DNA of 14,616 nt from assembly GCA_025465385.1 (NCBI GenBank), contig JAODNG010000425.1, forward strand, positions 1 to 14,616, written 5' to 3'. Below, one piece after another: positions 1 to 7,704 of the stretch. A program made the position numbers and the translations under genes. The notes under the pieces were generated by a model. The model was not told the origin of the DNA and searched no databases. It worked only from the letters and a program-made list of their open reading frames with translations. Source of the DNA: Pseudonocardiales bacterium (GTDB lineage: Bacteria > Actinomycetota > Actinomycetes > Mycobacteriales > Pseudonocardiaceae). How positions within the stretch are numbered: the stretch's first letter is position 1; every line of letters begins with the position of its first letter.

Positions 1-813
1 CTCAAGACGCTGCGCGCGGTGGAGCGGTTGCCGCAGATCCGCCAACACGTCACCCTGTTCAACAAACGGTACGAAATTCCCACCTTCCAGGAGGTGCTGG
101 ACCTTCGGGCCCAACTGTCCGAGGAGCTGCACCGGAGGCTGGGCGTCTACCCGGAGACCAAGCACCCCACGTTCTTTCGCAATGCCGGCCTGGCGTTGGA
201 ACCTCGGCTGTTGGACTGCCTGCGGCGCAATCGCCTCAATCAGCCCGACGCCCCGGTGTTCGTGCAGTCCTTCGAGGTGACCAACCTCAAGCAGTTGCGC
301 GCGGCCGGCCTGCGGACGAAGGCGGTCCAGTTGCTGGCGGCCTCCGGCGCGCCGTTCGACACCGTGGCAGCCGGCTGGGGACCGACCTACGCTGACTTGT
401 CCACCCCAGCGGGCCTGCTGGGCGTCGCGCGCTACGCCCAGGGAATCGGGCCGGACAAGCTGCAGATCATCCCCCGCAGGGCCGACGGCAGGCTGGGCAG
501 CCCGACCACGTTGGTCGACGATGCCCACGACGCGGACCTGATCGTGCATCCCTACACATTCCGTGCCGAAAACACCTTCTTGCCGGTCGACTACCAGACC
601 TCAGCGGCACCTGCCGAGTACGGGCGGGCAATCGACGAACAGATCACCTATCTGCAAGCCGGTCTCGACGGCCTGTTCACCGACCAAGCCGACATCAGCG
701 TCACCGCACGCACCGAGTACTGCGCCCACCTAACGGCCGTTCGGCACCGTGCGGCCGGTCACGCGTTGTCGGCGCCGAACACGAGGATTGATGCGGTGAA
801 CCCGTGCAGGTAG
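1..813 (+). CDS. GlpQ-type glycerophosphodiester phosphodiesterase, 3' part
   Basis: Hydrolyses glycerophosphodiesters to glycerol-3-phosphate plus an alcohol; GlpQ-type enzymes are usually exported. The reading frame is open from base 1, so the gene begins outside the window and the GTG at 19 is only an internal codon; 270 residues are visible. The N-terminal HRG catalytic motif is therefore not seen. Seen here are family landmarks: YEIPTFQEVLDL, the YPETKHP metal/substrate motif, FVQSFEV, and GLDGLFTD near the end, where GDPD barrels normally stop. About 35 residues follow this motif, ending at TAG 811. The last 55 bp lie antisense to the end of the FIST gene, so the tail may be an accidental extension. 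Family assignment is secure; the tail and the exact paralogue are not. Confidence 0.88.
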   Translation, partial: LKTLRAVERLPQIRQHVTLFNKRYEIPTFQEVLDLRAQLSEELHRRLGVYPETKHPTFFRNAGLALEPRLLDCLRRNRLNQPDAPVFVQSFEVTNLKQLRAAGLRTKAVQLLAASGAPFDTVAAGWGPTYADLSTPAGLLGVARYAQGIGPDKLQIIPRRADGRLGSPTTLVDDAHDADLIVHPYTFRAENTFLPVDYQTSAAPAEYGRAIDEQITYLQAGLDGLFTDQADISVTARTEYCAHLTAVRHRAAGHALSAPNTRIDAVNPCR

Positions 814-1952
814 TTCCGGCCCGCGACCGGGCCGATCTCCCCGGCCGCGAAGAACCCGGCCACACCCGTGGTATCGAGGCCGGCACGCACTGCCAGCACG
901 TCGTGATCGGCGCTGGGGAACATTGTCCGGCCACGTCCGTTGCAGGAGAACAGCAGCGCACCGCCCACCGGACCGGCCTCCGCGCGAAATCGGCTGAACA
1001 GTTCTTTGAGGTCCTCGTCGGCGGCGGACGCGTCACGCACCTGGAAGCGGACGGTCCGACCCACGTCCACGGCCTCTCCGATGGCGATCGCTCCTCGCCG
1101 TGGGTCGGCACCCACGACCCCGCGGATCAGGAAATCGCCTCGCTCATGCTGCTCGGCGTACTCATCCATCGCCACGCCGATCTGCAGGCCCCGCACCGCG
1201 GCCGGCCGATCCTCAGCGGTGAGTCCGCCGACGATCTGCTCGAGCTTGGCCAGAGCCGGCATACCGGCCAGCTCCAGCAGCACGTTGCCCTCGGCCTTGG
1301 TGACGATCATGGGGGGTCCGAAGGGGCGACAGCCCTGGCTGACCACCATGCGGGCCGCTAGGGGACCGCCGAGCACCACTCCTACCGCGCCAGCCGGCAC
1401 GCTGTGCCCGTCGAGGAACAGCCGTGCCGATTCGCCACCGCGAGGACCGCTGGCGATGCCACCGATCAATGGCAGACCATTGAGATCGTCGTGGGAGCGC
1501 TGCACGAAATCCGCGACCGGGAAGGTGAAGGGATCGGCGAGCAGCACCGCAACGGCGTCGTCGTCACGCCGGTCTGGCATCCCGGTAACCGCCGCACCGT
1601 CAAGGGTGCGTATCAGCTCCAGGTGCAGTGGAGTGCACCTGACCCCCGGCAAGCATGCCGCGAACGCACTCACCGCGGGTCCGCCTTCGACCCCTCGGCC
1701 GGCGCCGATCACACCACCAGCGCTACTACCCAGGGTTGTGCGGGCTCCAGCCAACGCCATGGCGCGGGTGCCCGCCAACTCGACCATTGCCGGATCGTCA
1801 CCGCAGACGAACACGCACAGCAAATCAGGGCGCTGCCCGTGCAGCGGGGCCAGCGCCTGTGTGACGGCGGATTCGGCCGCCGCCGCTAGGTCGGGACCGG
1901 CCGCCAGGCCGTCCCCAAAGCGAGACGTGAGCAGGTTCGGTGGGGAGGACAC
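759..1952 (-). CDS. FIST N- and C-domain protein (putative small-ligand sensor)
   Basis: A 397-aa protein with an N-terminal FIST domain (about residues 25-225) and a C-terminal FIST_C domain (about 230-385). FIST domains are predicted ligand-sensing modules (amino acids or similar) found in signal transduction proteins; here they stand alone, with no kinase, cyclase or membrane segment. Diagnostic strings are ALLFSCNGRG, FFAAGEIGPV and GRNYLHGFTAS near the C-terminus. The start chosen is GTG 1952: GGAGG (plus-strand CCTCC 1961-1965) lies 8 nt upstream. The more upstream GTG at 1961 would overlap that ribosome site. M. tuberculosis has related FIST proteins of unknown role. It converges on the phosphodiesterase and overlaps its end by 55 bp. 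Molecular function is unknown; domain identity is confident. Confidence 0.88.
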   Translation of the reverse strand: MSSPPNLLTSRFGDGLAAGPDLAAAAESAVTQALAPLHGQRPDLLCVFVCGDDPAMVELAGTRAMALAGARTTLGSSAGGVIGAGRGVEGGPAVSAFAACLPGVRCTPLHLELIRTLDGAAVTGMPDRRDDDAVAVLLADPFTFPVADFVQRSHDDLNGLPLIGGIASGPRGGESARLFLDGHSVPAGAVGVVLGGPLAARMVVSQGCRPFGPPMIVTKAEGNVLLELAGMPALAKLEQIVGGLTAEDRPAAVRGLQIGVAMDEYAEQHERGDFLIRGVVGADPRRGAIAIGEAVDVGRTVRFQVRDASAADEDLKELFSRFRAEAGPVGGALLFSCNGRGRTMFPSADHDVLAVRAGLDTTGVAGFFAAGEIGPVAGRNYLHGFTASILVFGADNA

Positions 1953-2049
1953 CCAGGTCACCTCCGACCTTCACGGTACTGGAGTCCCCAGTGTGGTCCA
2001 GTTAAGTAACCGGCGAGTGCACTTCCGCCGTTCGCCGTCCGTTTAGGTG

Positions 2050-2070
2050 CCGTTATATGAACGGTCATAT
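2050..2070. promoter_or_regulatory. Overlapping inverted repeats in the FIST/phosphoesterase divergent region
   Basis: Two perfect inverted repeats share bases: CCGTT-N5-AACGG (2050-2064) and ATATGA-ACGG-TCATAT (2055-2070). They lie in a 176-bp divergent intergenic region (1953-2128), 59 bp before the chosen GTG start of the phosphoesterase and about 100 bp from the FIST start. The A/T-rich palindrome contrasts with its GC-rich surroundings and looks like a repressor operator or part of a promoter. The -10-like TTATAT at 2053-2058 has no good -35 partner. The rest of the gap shows only a small repeat, ACTGG-N5-CCAGT at 1979-1993. Cognate regulator unknown. Confidence 0.4.
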
Positions 2071-2128
2071 CCGACGCGTCTCATTCGGGGGACCTTCGAT
2101 CCCGTGGTCACCCATCGAGGAGCGCGAC

Positions 2129-3679
2129 GTGACCAGAGGCAAGACCCGGCTGCCCGTCATGGCTGCAGCGGCGGCTATTGCCGCCGCCCTTCTCTCGGCC
2201 GTCCCGGCCGCAGTGGGTGCAACGGACCACGACAGGCAGAGCACAGCCACGCCGATCGAGCACCTCGTCGTGATCTTCCAGGAGAACGTGTCGTTTGACC
2301 ACTACTTCGCCACCTACCCGAACGCGGCCAACCCTGCCGGCGAACCCACCTTTCGCGCTGCGCCGCGCACTCCCCCAGTCAACGGCCTCACGCCGGCGCT
2401 GCTCACTCACAACCCCAACGCCGCCAATCCCGTACGGCTGGACAGATCCGAGGCACTGACCTGCGACCAGGACCACGACTACACCCCGGAGCAGAAGGCG
2501 TTCGACGGAACAAAGATGGACAAGTTCGTCGAGAACACCCAGACCGCGTCCTGCGCACCCCCGGACATCGGCAAACCGGGACTGGTCATGGATTACTACG
2601 ACGGCAATACCGTCACCGCGCTGTGGAACTACGCCCAGCACTTCGCCATGAGCGACAACAGTTACGACACGGTGTTCGGTCCATCCACACCCGGGGCGCT
2701 CAATCTGGTCGCTGGGCAAACCCACGGCGCGACGCCGACCTCGGTGAGCAACGTGGTGGCCGGCGGCACCATCATCGGTGACCTGGATCCGACCTTCGAC
2801 GATTGTTCGGCCGGCACCATGGTGGCGATGAGCGGTCCCAACGTCGGTGACCTGCTCAGCGCGAAGAAAGTGAGTTGGGGCTTCTTCCAGGGCGGCTTCC
2901 GGCCCACCACGCTGGCGAATCCGGCCACCGGGAGGAAAGCGGCCTGCGCGAGTTCCCACACCAACATCGGTGGAGCCTCGGTGGATGACTACAGCGCGCA
3001 CCACGAGCCGTTTCAGTACTACGCCTCGACGGCGAACCCGCATCACCTGCCGCCGTCCTCCGCAGCCGCCATCGGGCACACCGACGCGGCCCACCACCAG
3101 TACGATCTGACCGACTTCACCACCGCGCTGCAGGCCGGCAACCTGCCTGCGGTGTCATTTCTCAAGGCCGCCAAGTTTCAGGACGGTCACGCCGGCTACT
3201 CCGACCCGCTCGATGAGCAACATTTCCTCGTCGACACCATCAACGCGCTGCAGCGGTCGACGCAGTGGCGCTCCACGGCCGTCGTCATTGCCTACGACGA
3301 CTCCGACGGCTGGTACGACCACCAGCCCAGCCCGAACGTCAACCCCAGCCAGTCGCCGCAGGACGCACTTACCGCATCGGGAGTCTGCGGATCGACCGCG
3401 ACGCCGCTCGCTGGTTTCCCGGACCGCTGCGGTTACGGGCCGCGGCTGCCGCTACTGGTGATCTCCCCATTCGCCAAGCAGAACTTCATCGACCACACGG
3501 TCACCGATCAGACCTCGATCCTGCGCTTCGTCGAAGACAACTGGCTGTCCGGACAACGCCTAGGCGGCGGCTCCTTCGACTCCCTCGCCCGGCCGCTCAC
3601 CGGCATGTTCGACTTTCCACACCACCGCGCTGGCAATCTCATCCTCGACCCGGCCACCGGCACCCGTACACAGGGCTGA
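2129..3679 (+). CDS. Secreted phosphoesterase, AcpA / phospholipase C superfamily
   Basis: A 516-aa exported hydrolase of the PF04185 phosphoesterase family, which includes acid phosphatase AcpA and phospholipase C. Chosen start is GTG 2129, preceded by GAGGAG 7 nt upstream; it gives a clean signal peptide (MTRGKTRLPV plus an Ala-rich core, likely cut after AVGA, residue 31). An ATG at 2057 is in frame but lies in the palindrome and would bury the signal sequence. Expected catalytic features: E52-N53 in VVIFQENVSFDHYF, the FGPSTPGALNL loop with likely nucleophile S186, and D390-D391 in AYDDSDGWYDH; CGYGPRLPLLVISPFA follows. Four or more Cys could form disulfides. There is no twin-arginine motif, unlike many PLCs. 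Substrate (phosphomonoester or phospholipid) cannot be told from sequence. Its TGA directly touches the stop of the opposing gene. Confidence 0.88.
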   Translation: MTRGKTRLPVMAAAAAIAAALLSAVPAAVGATDHDRQSTATPIEHLVVIFQENVSFDHYFATYPNAANPAGEPTFRAAPRTPPVNGLTPALLTHNPNAANPVRLDRSEALTCDQDHDYTPEQKAFDGTKMDKFVENTQTASCAPPDIGKPGLVMDYYDGNTVTALWNYAQHFAMSDNSYDTVFGPSTPGALNLVAGQTHGATPTSVSNVVAGGTIIGDLDPTFDDCSAGTMVAMSGPNVGDLLSAKKVSWGFFQGGFRPTTLANPATGRKAACASSHTNIGGASVDDYSAHHEPFQYYASTANPHHLPPSSAAAIGHTDAAHHQYDLTDFTTALQAGNLPAVSFLKAAKFQDGHAGYSDPLDEQHFLVDTINALQRSTQWRSTAVVIAYDDSDGWYDHQPSPNVNPSQSPQDALTASGVCGSTATPLAGFPDRCGYGPRLPLLVISPFAKQNFIDHTVTDQTSILRFVEDNWLSGQRLGGGSFDSLARPLTGMFDFPHHRAGNLILDPATGTRTQG

Positions 3680-6214
3680 CTAGTGACCGTCGGCGGCTTG
3701 CTCGTCGGCTGGGGCGGGGAACACAGTGTGCTGAGCAGCGGGCATGGAGGTGTTGGCACCCTTCACGCTGGCCCAGATCGCCTCGTTGAACTCTGCCATG
3801 TTGATCCGGTCCTCCTTGGTGAGGTCCTCGACCTCGGATTGGGCCGAGAACGGGGCGTTGACCGGGTTGACCTCATGAAGGTCTTGAGTGGGCTTGGTCG
3901 CCGCATAGGGGTTGAGGTCCGGTTTAGCGCTGAAGACGGCGAGCATCGGGGTGGCGTAGGCGTCGAACTGGGTCAGCGGGCGCAGGCCCACGATGAGCTC
4001 CATGGTCCGCAGCATCGAAGCGGTGCTATAGAAGGTGGAGTCGACCCGGCCCGTCCTGGTGTACGGGCTGATCACCTCGGCCACGGTGCGGTGCGCGTCG
4101 ACATGGTCCGGCCCGTCCTGGGCGTCGTCCTCGGTGACGAAAATGGCGGTGCTGGCCCAGTACTTCGAGTGCGATACGGCGTCCACGACCTGGCCGAGTG
4201 CCCAATCGTTGTCGGCGATGTACGCCCGAGGGGTGGGGGCGCCGCGCTTGGTGCCTGCGTTGTGGTCGTTGGGCAGCCGGAGAAGTTCGACGGTGGGCAG
4301 GTTATCGCTCCTGGCGTAGCCGTCGAACTCCTTCTTCCACTCGGTGAACCGGGGCGAGCCGCAGTTCGCGGCGCGCGGGGTGAAGCTGCTCGGGCTGTCC
4401 GGGCAGGACAGGTCGAAGCCACGGAACGTGTGGTCGGTGTTGAAGTCGAGCAGCGGATCGGTGGCCTTGGAGCTGCCGTCGGGTTCGGTGTCGACGTAGA
4501 AACCGTAGTTACGGAAGGAGATCTTGGCCGCGGCTAGGCGATCCCAGATGTATGCCTGGCTCGGATCGCGGTTCGGGGCAGTGGCCGGATCGCCGCTCTC
4601 CGACGGGTAGGGAGCGCCCCGACCGGAGTAGTTTGCTGGCCACAGCTGCTCGGAGTAGGAGTTCGAGTTGGCCGCGACGGTCCAGTTCCAACCCTGCGCG
4701 CTGATCTCCGCATCAGCATAGAAATTGTCCAGAGTTACGTACTCGCGTTCCAGCGCCCGGGCGTTGGGTGCGGACTCCGCGCCGAAGAGGTTCAGCTTGG
4801 GATCGCCGTTGCCCTTGCCCAAACTGCCGAATACCTGGTCGTAGGTCCGGTTCTCCTTGACCACGTAGATCACATGCTGGATGGGGCTGCGCTCTCCCAC
4901 ATGGCGCGGCACGATGGTCGATGCGTGACCCCCGGCGCGGACGTCGCCGTTCGCGCCGAATCCGTCGTTGCGTGCAACCTGCGCGGTCCACTCCCGCAGC
5001 TGATCCCTTCGGACGGGGATCTGGACCGTGGAGAGTGTGCCGACCATCATCGAGCCCACGTACCGCTCGGCTGTGGGTGTCTTGACCTCGTACGGGTTGG
5101 GGTGGCCTGGTCCGCCGTTGGGACCCGCGCCCAGGCCCTTTCCGTTGGTAATGAACAGCGCCCGATCGGTGGCGACCAGCGCGGTGGGATACCAGCCGGT
5201 CGGGATGAGGCCGTTGACCTGTCCGGATGCCAGGTCGATGACGGCGACGTCGTTGTTGCCGGCGTTGGCGACGTACAGGGTGCGCCCGTCCCGGGACAAC
5301 GTCAGCGCATCGGGGCTGCTGCCGACCTGCGCATCCCGGTATGGGGCGAGGCTGATGCTGCGCGTCACCGCCGTCGAGGCGGCGTCGATCACGCTGATCT
5401 CATCGGAGTCGCCGTTGGCGACATACAGAGTGCGCCCGTCGGCTGAGGCCACCGCCTTATTGGGGTGGGTGCCGACGGTGATGGTCTTTTGCTCGGCCGG
5501 TTCCGGGCCGGTGAGGTCCAGCACCGAGACCGTGTTGGAGCCCTGGTCGGTGACGTAGGCGCTGTGCCCGTCGACCGAAGCCACCACGGCGTAGGGACGG
5601 TGCCCAGCGGCGGCAGTGTGCACCGTACCGGTCGCCAGGTCTACGACCGACAACGCGTCAGCCTGCTGGTCGGCGACGAGCAGCCGGTGCCCGTCGGGTG
5701 TCAACGCGATGCCTGCCGGTAGCGGTTTGATCTTCGTCCCGGCCGGTTGAGTGGTCGGCAGCGGTAGTGGCGTGCCTTCTGTGAGCGTGCCGCCGTTCAC
5801 CGCGTACCGGCGGATGAGGTTGTTGCCGCCGCCGCTGGCGTACAGCGTTCTCCCGTCCGGGGCGAAGGCCAAGCCGACGAACAACGCCTTGGGTGCCGGG
5901 TAAGACAGCGTCTGAGTCACCTTGCTGGCCGCGGTGTCAATGACTTGCAGGGACTGGGCGCCCTGCCCATCGTTGCTGACCACCAACCAGCGGCCGTCGG
6001 GTGAGCTCACAGCACCCAATGGAAGATCACCGAGGGCGGTCTGCTTCCCGGCTGGAGTGACCCGGTAGCCGATCGAGGTCACGGCAGTGCCGTCGCTTCC
6101 TGGGCCGGCGTGTTGTAGTCCCCCGGCCAGCGCGGTTCCTCCCAGTGCGAGAGTGGCGGCCAGAACACCTCCCACTATGATCCGCCACCGACGCCTCGTC
6201 CCCGAACTGCTCAT
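3680..6214 (-). CDS. Exported YVTN/YncE beta-propeller plus phosphoesterase fusion
   Basis: An 844-aa two-module protein. Residues 1-31 form a signal peptide (Arg-rich n-region, then a hydrophobic stretch ending GTALA). Residues about 45-400 hold six to seven propeller repeats of the form DGRTLYVAN..D..VIDLASG, best at 121, 173, 215, 259 and 309. Residues about 445-760 are a PF04185 phosphoesterase: KENRTYDQVFG (E454-N455), LPNDHN (H651), TEDDAQDGPDHVDAHR (D696, D697, H704, H708), probably metal and active-site residues. This architecture is a known 'bifunctional YncE/alkaline-phosphatase-like' family; substrate unknown. Start ATG 6214 was preferred for its signal peptide and the upstream GGGGG; ATG 6247 and TTG 6265 are also in frame. 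The C-terminal ~80 residues lie beyond the catalytic core. Confidence 0.87.
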   Translation of the reverse strand: MSSSGTRRRWRIIVGGVLAATLALGGTALAGGLQHAGPGSDGTAVTSIGYRVTPAGKQTALGDLPLGAVSSPDGRWLVVSNDGQGAQSLQVIDTAASKVTQTLSYPAPKALFVGLAFAPDGRTLYASGGGNNLIRRYAVNGGTLTEGTPLPLPTTQPAGTKIKPLPAGIALTPDGHRLLVADQQADALSVVDLATGTVHTAAAGHRPYAVVASVDGHSAYVTDQGSNTVSVLDLTGPEPAEQKTITVGTHPNKAVASADGRTLYVANGDSDEISVIDAASTAVTRSISLAPYRDAQVGSSPDALTLSRDGRTLYVANAGNNDVAVIDLASGQVNGLIPTGWYPTALVATDRALFITNGKGLGAGPNGGPGHPNPYEVKTPTAERYVGSMMVGTLSTVQIPVRRDQLREWTAQVARNDGFGANGDVRAGGHASTIVPRHVGERSPIQHVIYVVKENRTYDQVFGSLGKGNGDPKLNLFGAESAPNARALEREYVTLDNFYADAEISAQGWNWTVAANSNSYSEQLWPANYSGRGAPYPSESGDPATAPNRDPSQAYIWDRLAAAKISFRNYGFYVDTEPDGSSKATDPLLDFNTDHTFRGFDLSCPDSPSSFTPRAANCGSPRFTEWKKEFDGYARSDNLPTVELLRLPNDHNAGTKRGAPTPRAYIADNDWALGQVVDAVSHSKYWASTAIFVTEDDAQDGPDHVDAHRTVAEVISPYTRTGRVDSTFYSTASMLRTMELIVGLRPLTQFDAYATPMLAVFSAKPDLNPYAATKPTQDLHEVNPVNAPFSAQSEVEDLTKEDRINMAEFNEAIWASVKGANTSMPAAQHTVFPAPADEQAADGH

Positions 6215-6293
6215 CAAGCGTGCCCCCAGCCAGCTCCGGCACAACATTGATACAAGTGGCTTCAACGCTATGCCGGTCCGATGGCCAGAATCT

Positions 6294-6312
6294 GTCGATA
6301 GGCTTAATCGAC
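6294..6312. promoter_or_regulatory. Inverted repeat upstream of the propeller-phosphoesterase
   Basis: GTCGAT-AGGCTTA-ATCGAC is a perfect 6-bp inverted repeat with a 7-nt spacer. It sits 80-100 bp upstream of the chosen start in the 146-bp gap 6215-6360, which is more A/T-rich than the flanking genes. Position and symmetry suit an operator, but I cannot assign a regulator or clear -35/-10 boxes. Confidence 0.3.
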
Positions 6313-6348
6313 ATTAACTGCAGGCATACTTCCGGTAACCGAGATTTG

Positions 6349-6362
6349 GATGGCGCCCCATC
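6349..6362 (-). terminator. Short hairpin at the end of the PepA-like gene
   Basis: GATGG-CGCC-CCATC forms a 5-bp stem with a 4-nt loop. It overlaps the stop codon of the protease gene and is followed on the minus strand by CAAATC, not a U-run. It is a weak terminator candidate only. Confidence 0.22.
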
Positions 6363-7599
6363 AGCTTGGTGGGCCGGCCGCCAGCCGCACCGCCGCATTC
6401 TGCTGCTGACCGGACTGGTCCGCCCACGCCACGCGCACCAGGTCTCCGGGGTGATGGCTGGTCAGCAACGTGGTGAGCGTCGTGGGCGAATCGACCGCCG
6501 CTCCGTCCAACGACATAATGACGTCCCCGGCCGCCAGCCCGGATTGTTCACTCGGCGAGCCAGGAGTGACCCCCGCAACGAGGACGCCAGGAACAGTAGC
6601 GCCGTACCGGCTTCTCACTCCGTTGTGCCCTGCGTTTGCAGTCGGCTCCCGCACCATGATGCCGAGAATGCCGGTCGGTCCGATGTGGACGTTCGCGGAG
6701 CTGGTACCGCTATCGATCTGCTTACTGATCGCGATCGCGTCGTTGATCGGGATCGCCATTCCCTCGCCGCCGGAGGACTGCGACCGGGACCCGGCAGAGC
6801 CCGCGGTGTCGACACCGACGACCTGTCCAGCGGTGTTGACCAACGGGCCACCGGAGTCACCAGGCTGCACGTCGGCCGCGACCTGGATCAGCCCGGAGAG
6901 CTGCTCGCTGCTTCCGGTTGTGTCGTCGCTAACGGTGACGGCCTGATCGAGGGCGGACACCGTGCCTCCTGCGATGCTCGGGGTACCGCCGACGCCACCG
7001 GCGTTGCCGATCGCCGCGATTTCATCCCCGACTGCGACCGCGTCTGAGTCTCCGATCGAGGCGGTCTGCAAACCAGAGGCACCCTGCATCTGGAGCACGG
7101 CGACGTCATGATTGCGGTCGTAGCCCACCACCGTTGCCGGGTAGGTCTGGCCGTTGCCGATGTCGGTCACAGTGATGTTGGTGGCACCGCTGATCACGTG
7201 GTTGTTGGTCAGCACCTCACCGGAGGGGCTGAGCACGATTCCGGTGCCGGCGCCCTCGCCGTTCTGGTAGCCCAGCTGAGTATTGATGTCCACCAAACCC
7301 GGAGCGACCCGGGCCAATAGCGCCGAGAGATCCGCCGACCCGCTCAACCCACCGGACAGGCTGGCCGGTGGCGAGATCGTCGAGCGCGCCCACGGTGGAG
7401 AGACTGCTGACGGCGCCCGCAGCGACGACACCAACGGCATAGTGAAAGCCGCCTGCCAGGCGGCCCGACCCACGCCGAGCGCTACTGCAGACAACATCGC
7501 CGCGACGAGCAGGACAACCACCAGGCGCAGCGGATGCCTTCTCGGGGGCGGAGAAACCTGCGAGGGCCAGTAGCCGCCCGGACGGTCGACCTCGCTCAC
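6361..7599 (-). CDS. Membrane-anchored trypsin-like serine protease with PDZ domain (PepA/HtrA-like)
   Basis: A 412-aa envelope protease. Residues about 24-46 form one hydrophobic segment after a positively charged Pro-rich N-terminus (PPPRRHPLRL), so it is probably anchored with the catalytic part outside. The protease domain (about 90-295) carries H134 (TNNHVI), D165 (YDRNHDVAVL) and S249 (QPGDSGGPL). The strings VDINTQLGYQNGEGAGTG and LTNNHVISGATNI closely resemble, from memory, M. tuberculosis PepA/Mtb32A (Rv0125). A PDZ domain follows at about 310-405 (GVLVAGVTPGSPSEQSGLAAGDVI). A Ser/Pro-rich linker (55-90) separates anchor and catalytic domain. Start GTG 7599 is chosen because of GGAGAGGGGGG just upstream; GTG or ATG-like codons further up add only an Arg-rich extension. 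The 105-bp gap to efeB shows no obvious signal. Confidence 0.88.
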   Translation of the reverse strand: MSEVDRPGGYWPSQVSPPPRRHPLRLVVVLLVAAMLSAVALGVGRAAWQAAFTMPLVSSLRAPSAVSPPWARSTISPPASLSGGLSGSADLSALLARVAPGLVDINTQLGYQNGEGAGTGIVLSPSGEVLTNNHVISGATNITVTDIGNGQTYPATVVGYDRNHDVAVLQMQGASGLQTASIGDSDAVAVGDEIAAIGNAGGVGGTPSIAGGTVSALDQAVTVSDDTTGSSEQLSGLIQVAADVQPGDSGGPLVNTAGQVVGVDTAGSAGSRSQSSGGEGMAIPINDAIAISKQIDSGTSSANVHIGPTGILGIMVREPTANAGHNGVRSRYGATVPGVLVAGVTPGSPSEQSGLAAGDVIMSLDGAAVDSPTTLTTLLTSHHPGDLVRVAWADQSGQQQNAAVRLAAGPPS

Positions 7600-7704
7600 G
7601 GCCCCCCCTCTCCGGGAGCTCGGGACAGTTCGTCTCCCTCGAGTACACCGCCGCAACCTGAGAGTGGCCTGAGTGCAGCTTGTGAGTGCTCCGCAACGGG
7701 CCGG

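Noticed and set aside
1979..1993. ACTGG-N5-CCAGT repeat upstream of the FIST gene
   Set aside because: Only 5-bp arms; expected by chance at this size, and no promoter elements are aligned with it.
940..2046. A 368-codon open frame on the plus strand opposite the FIST gene
   Set aside because: Its translation is rich in Ser/Arg/Pro/Thr without domain features and mirrors a well-supported FIST gene; a typical high-GC antisense shadow.
2057..2128. ATG 2057 as the start of the AcpA-like phosphoesterase
   Set aside because: It falls inside the palindrome, lacks a ribosome site and would add 24 residues before the signal peptide; GTG 2129 has GAGGAG at proper spacing.
2108..3097. A 329-codon minus-strand frame opposite the AcpA-like gene
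   Set aside because: Low-complexity Gly/Arg/Val composition, no motif, and the plus-strand gene has signal peptide and catalytic motifs.
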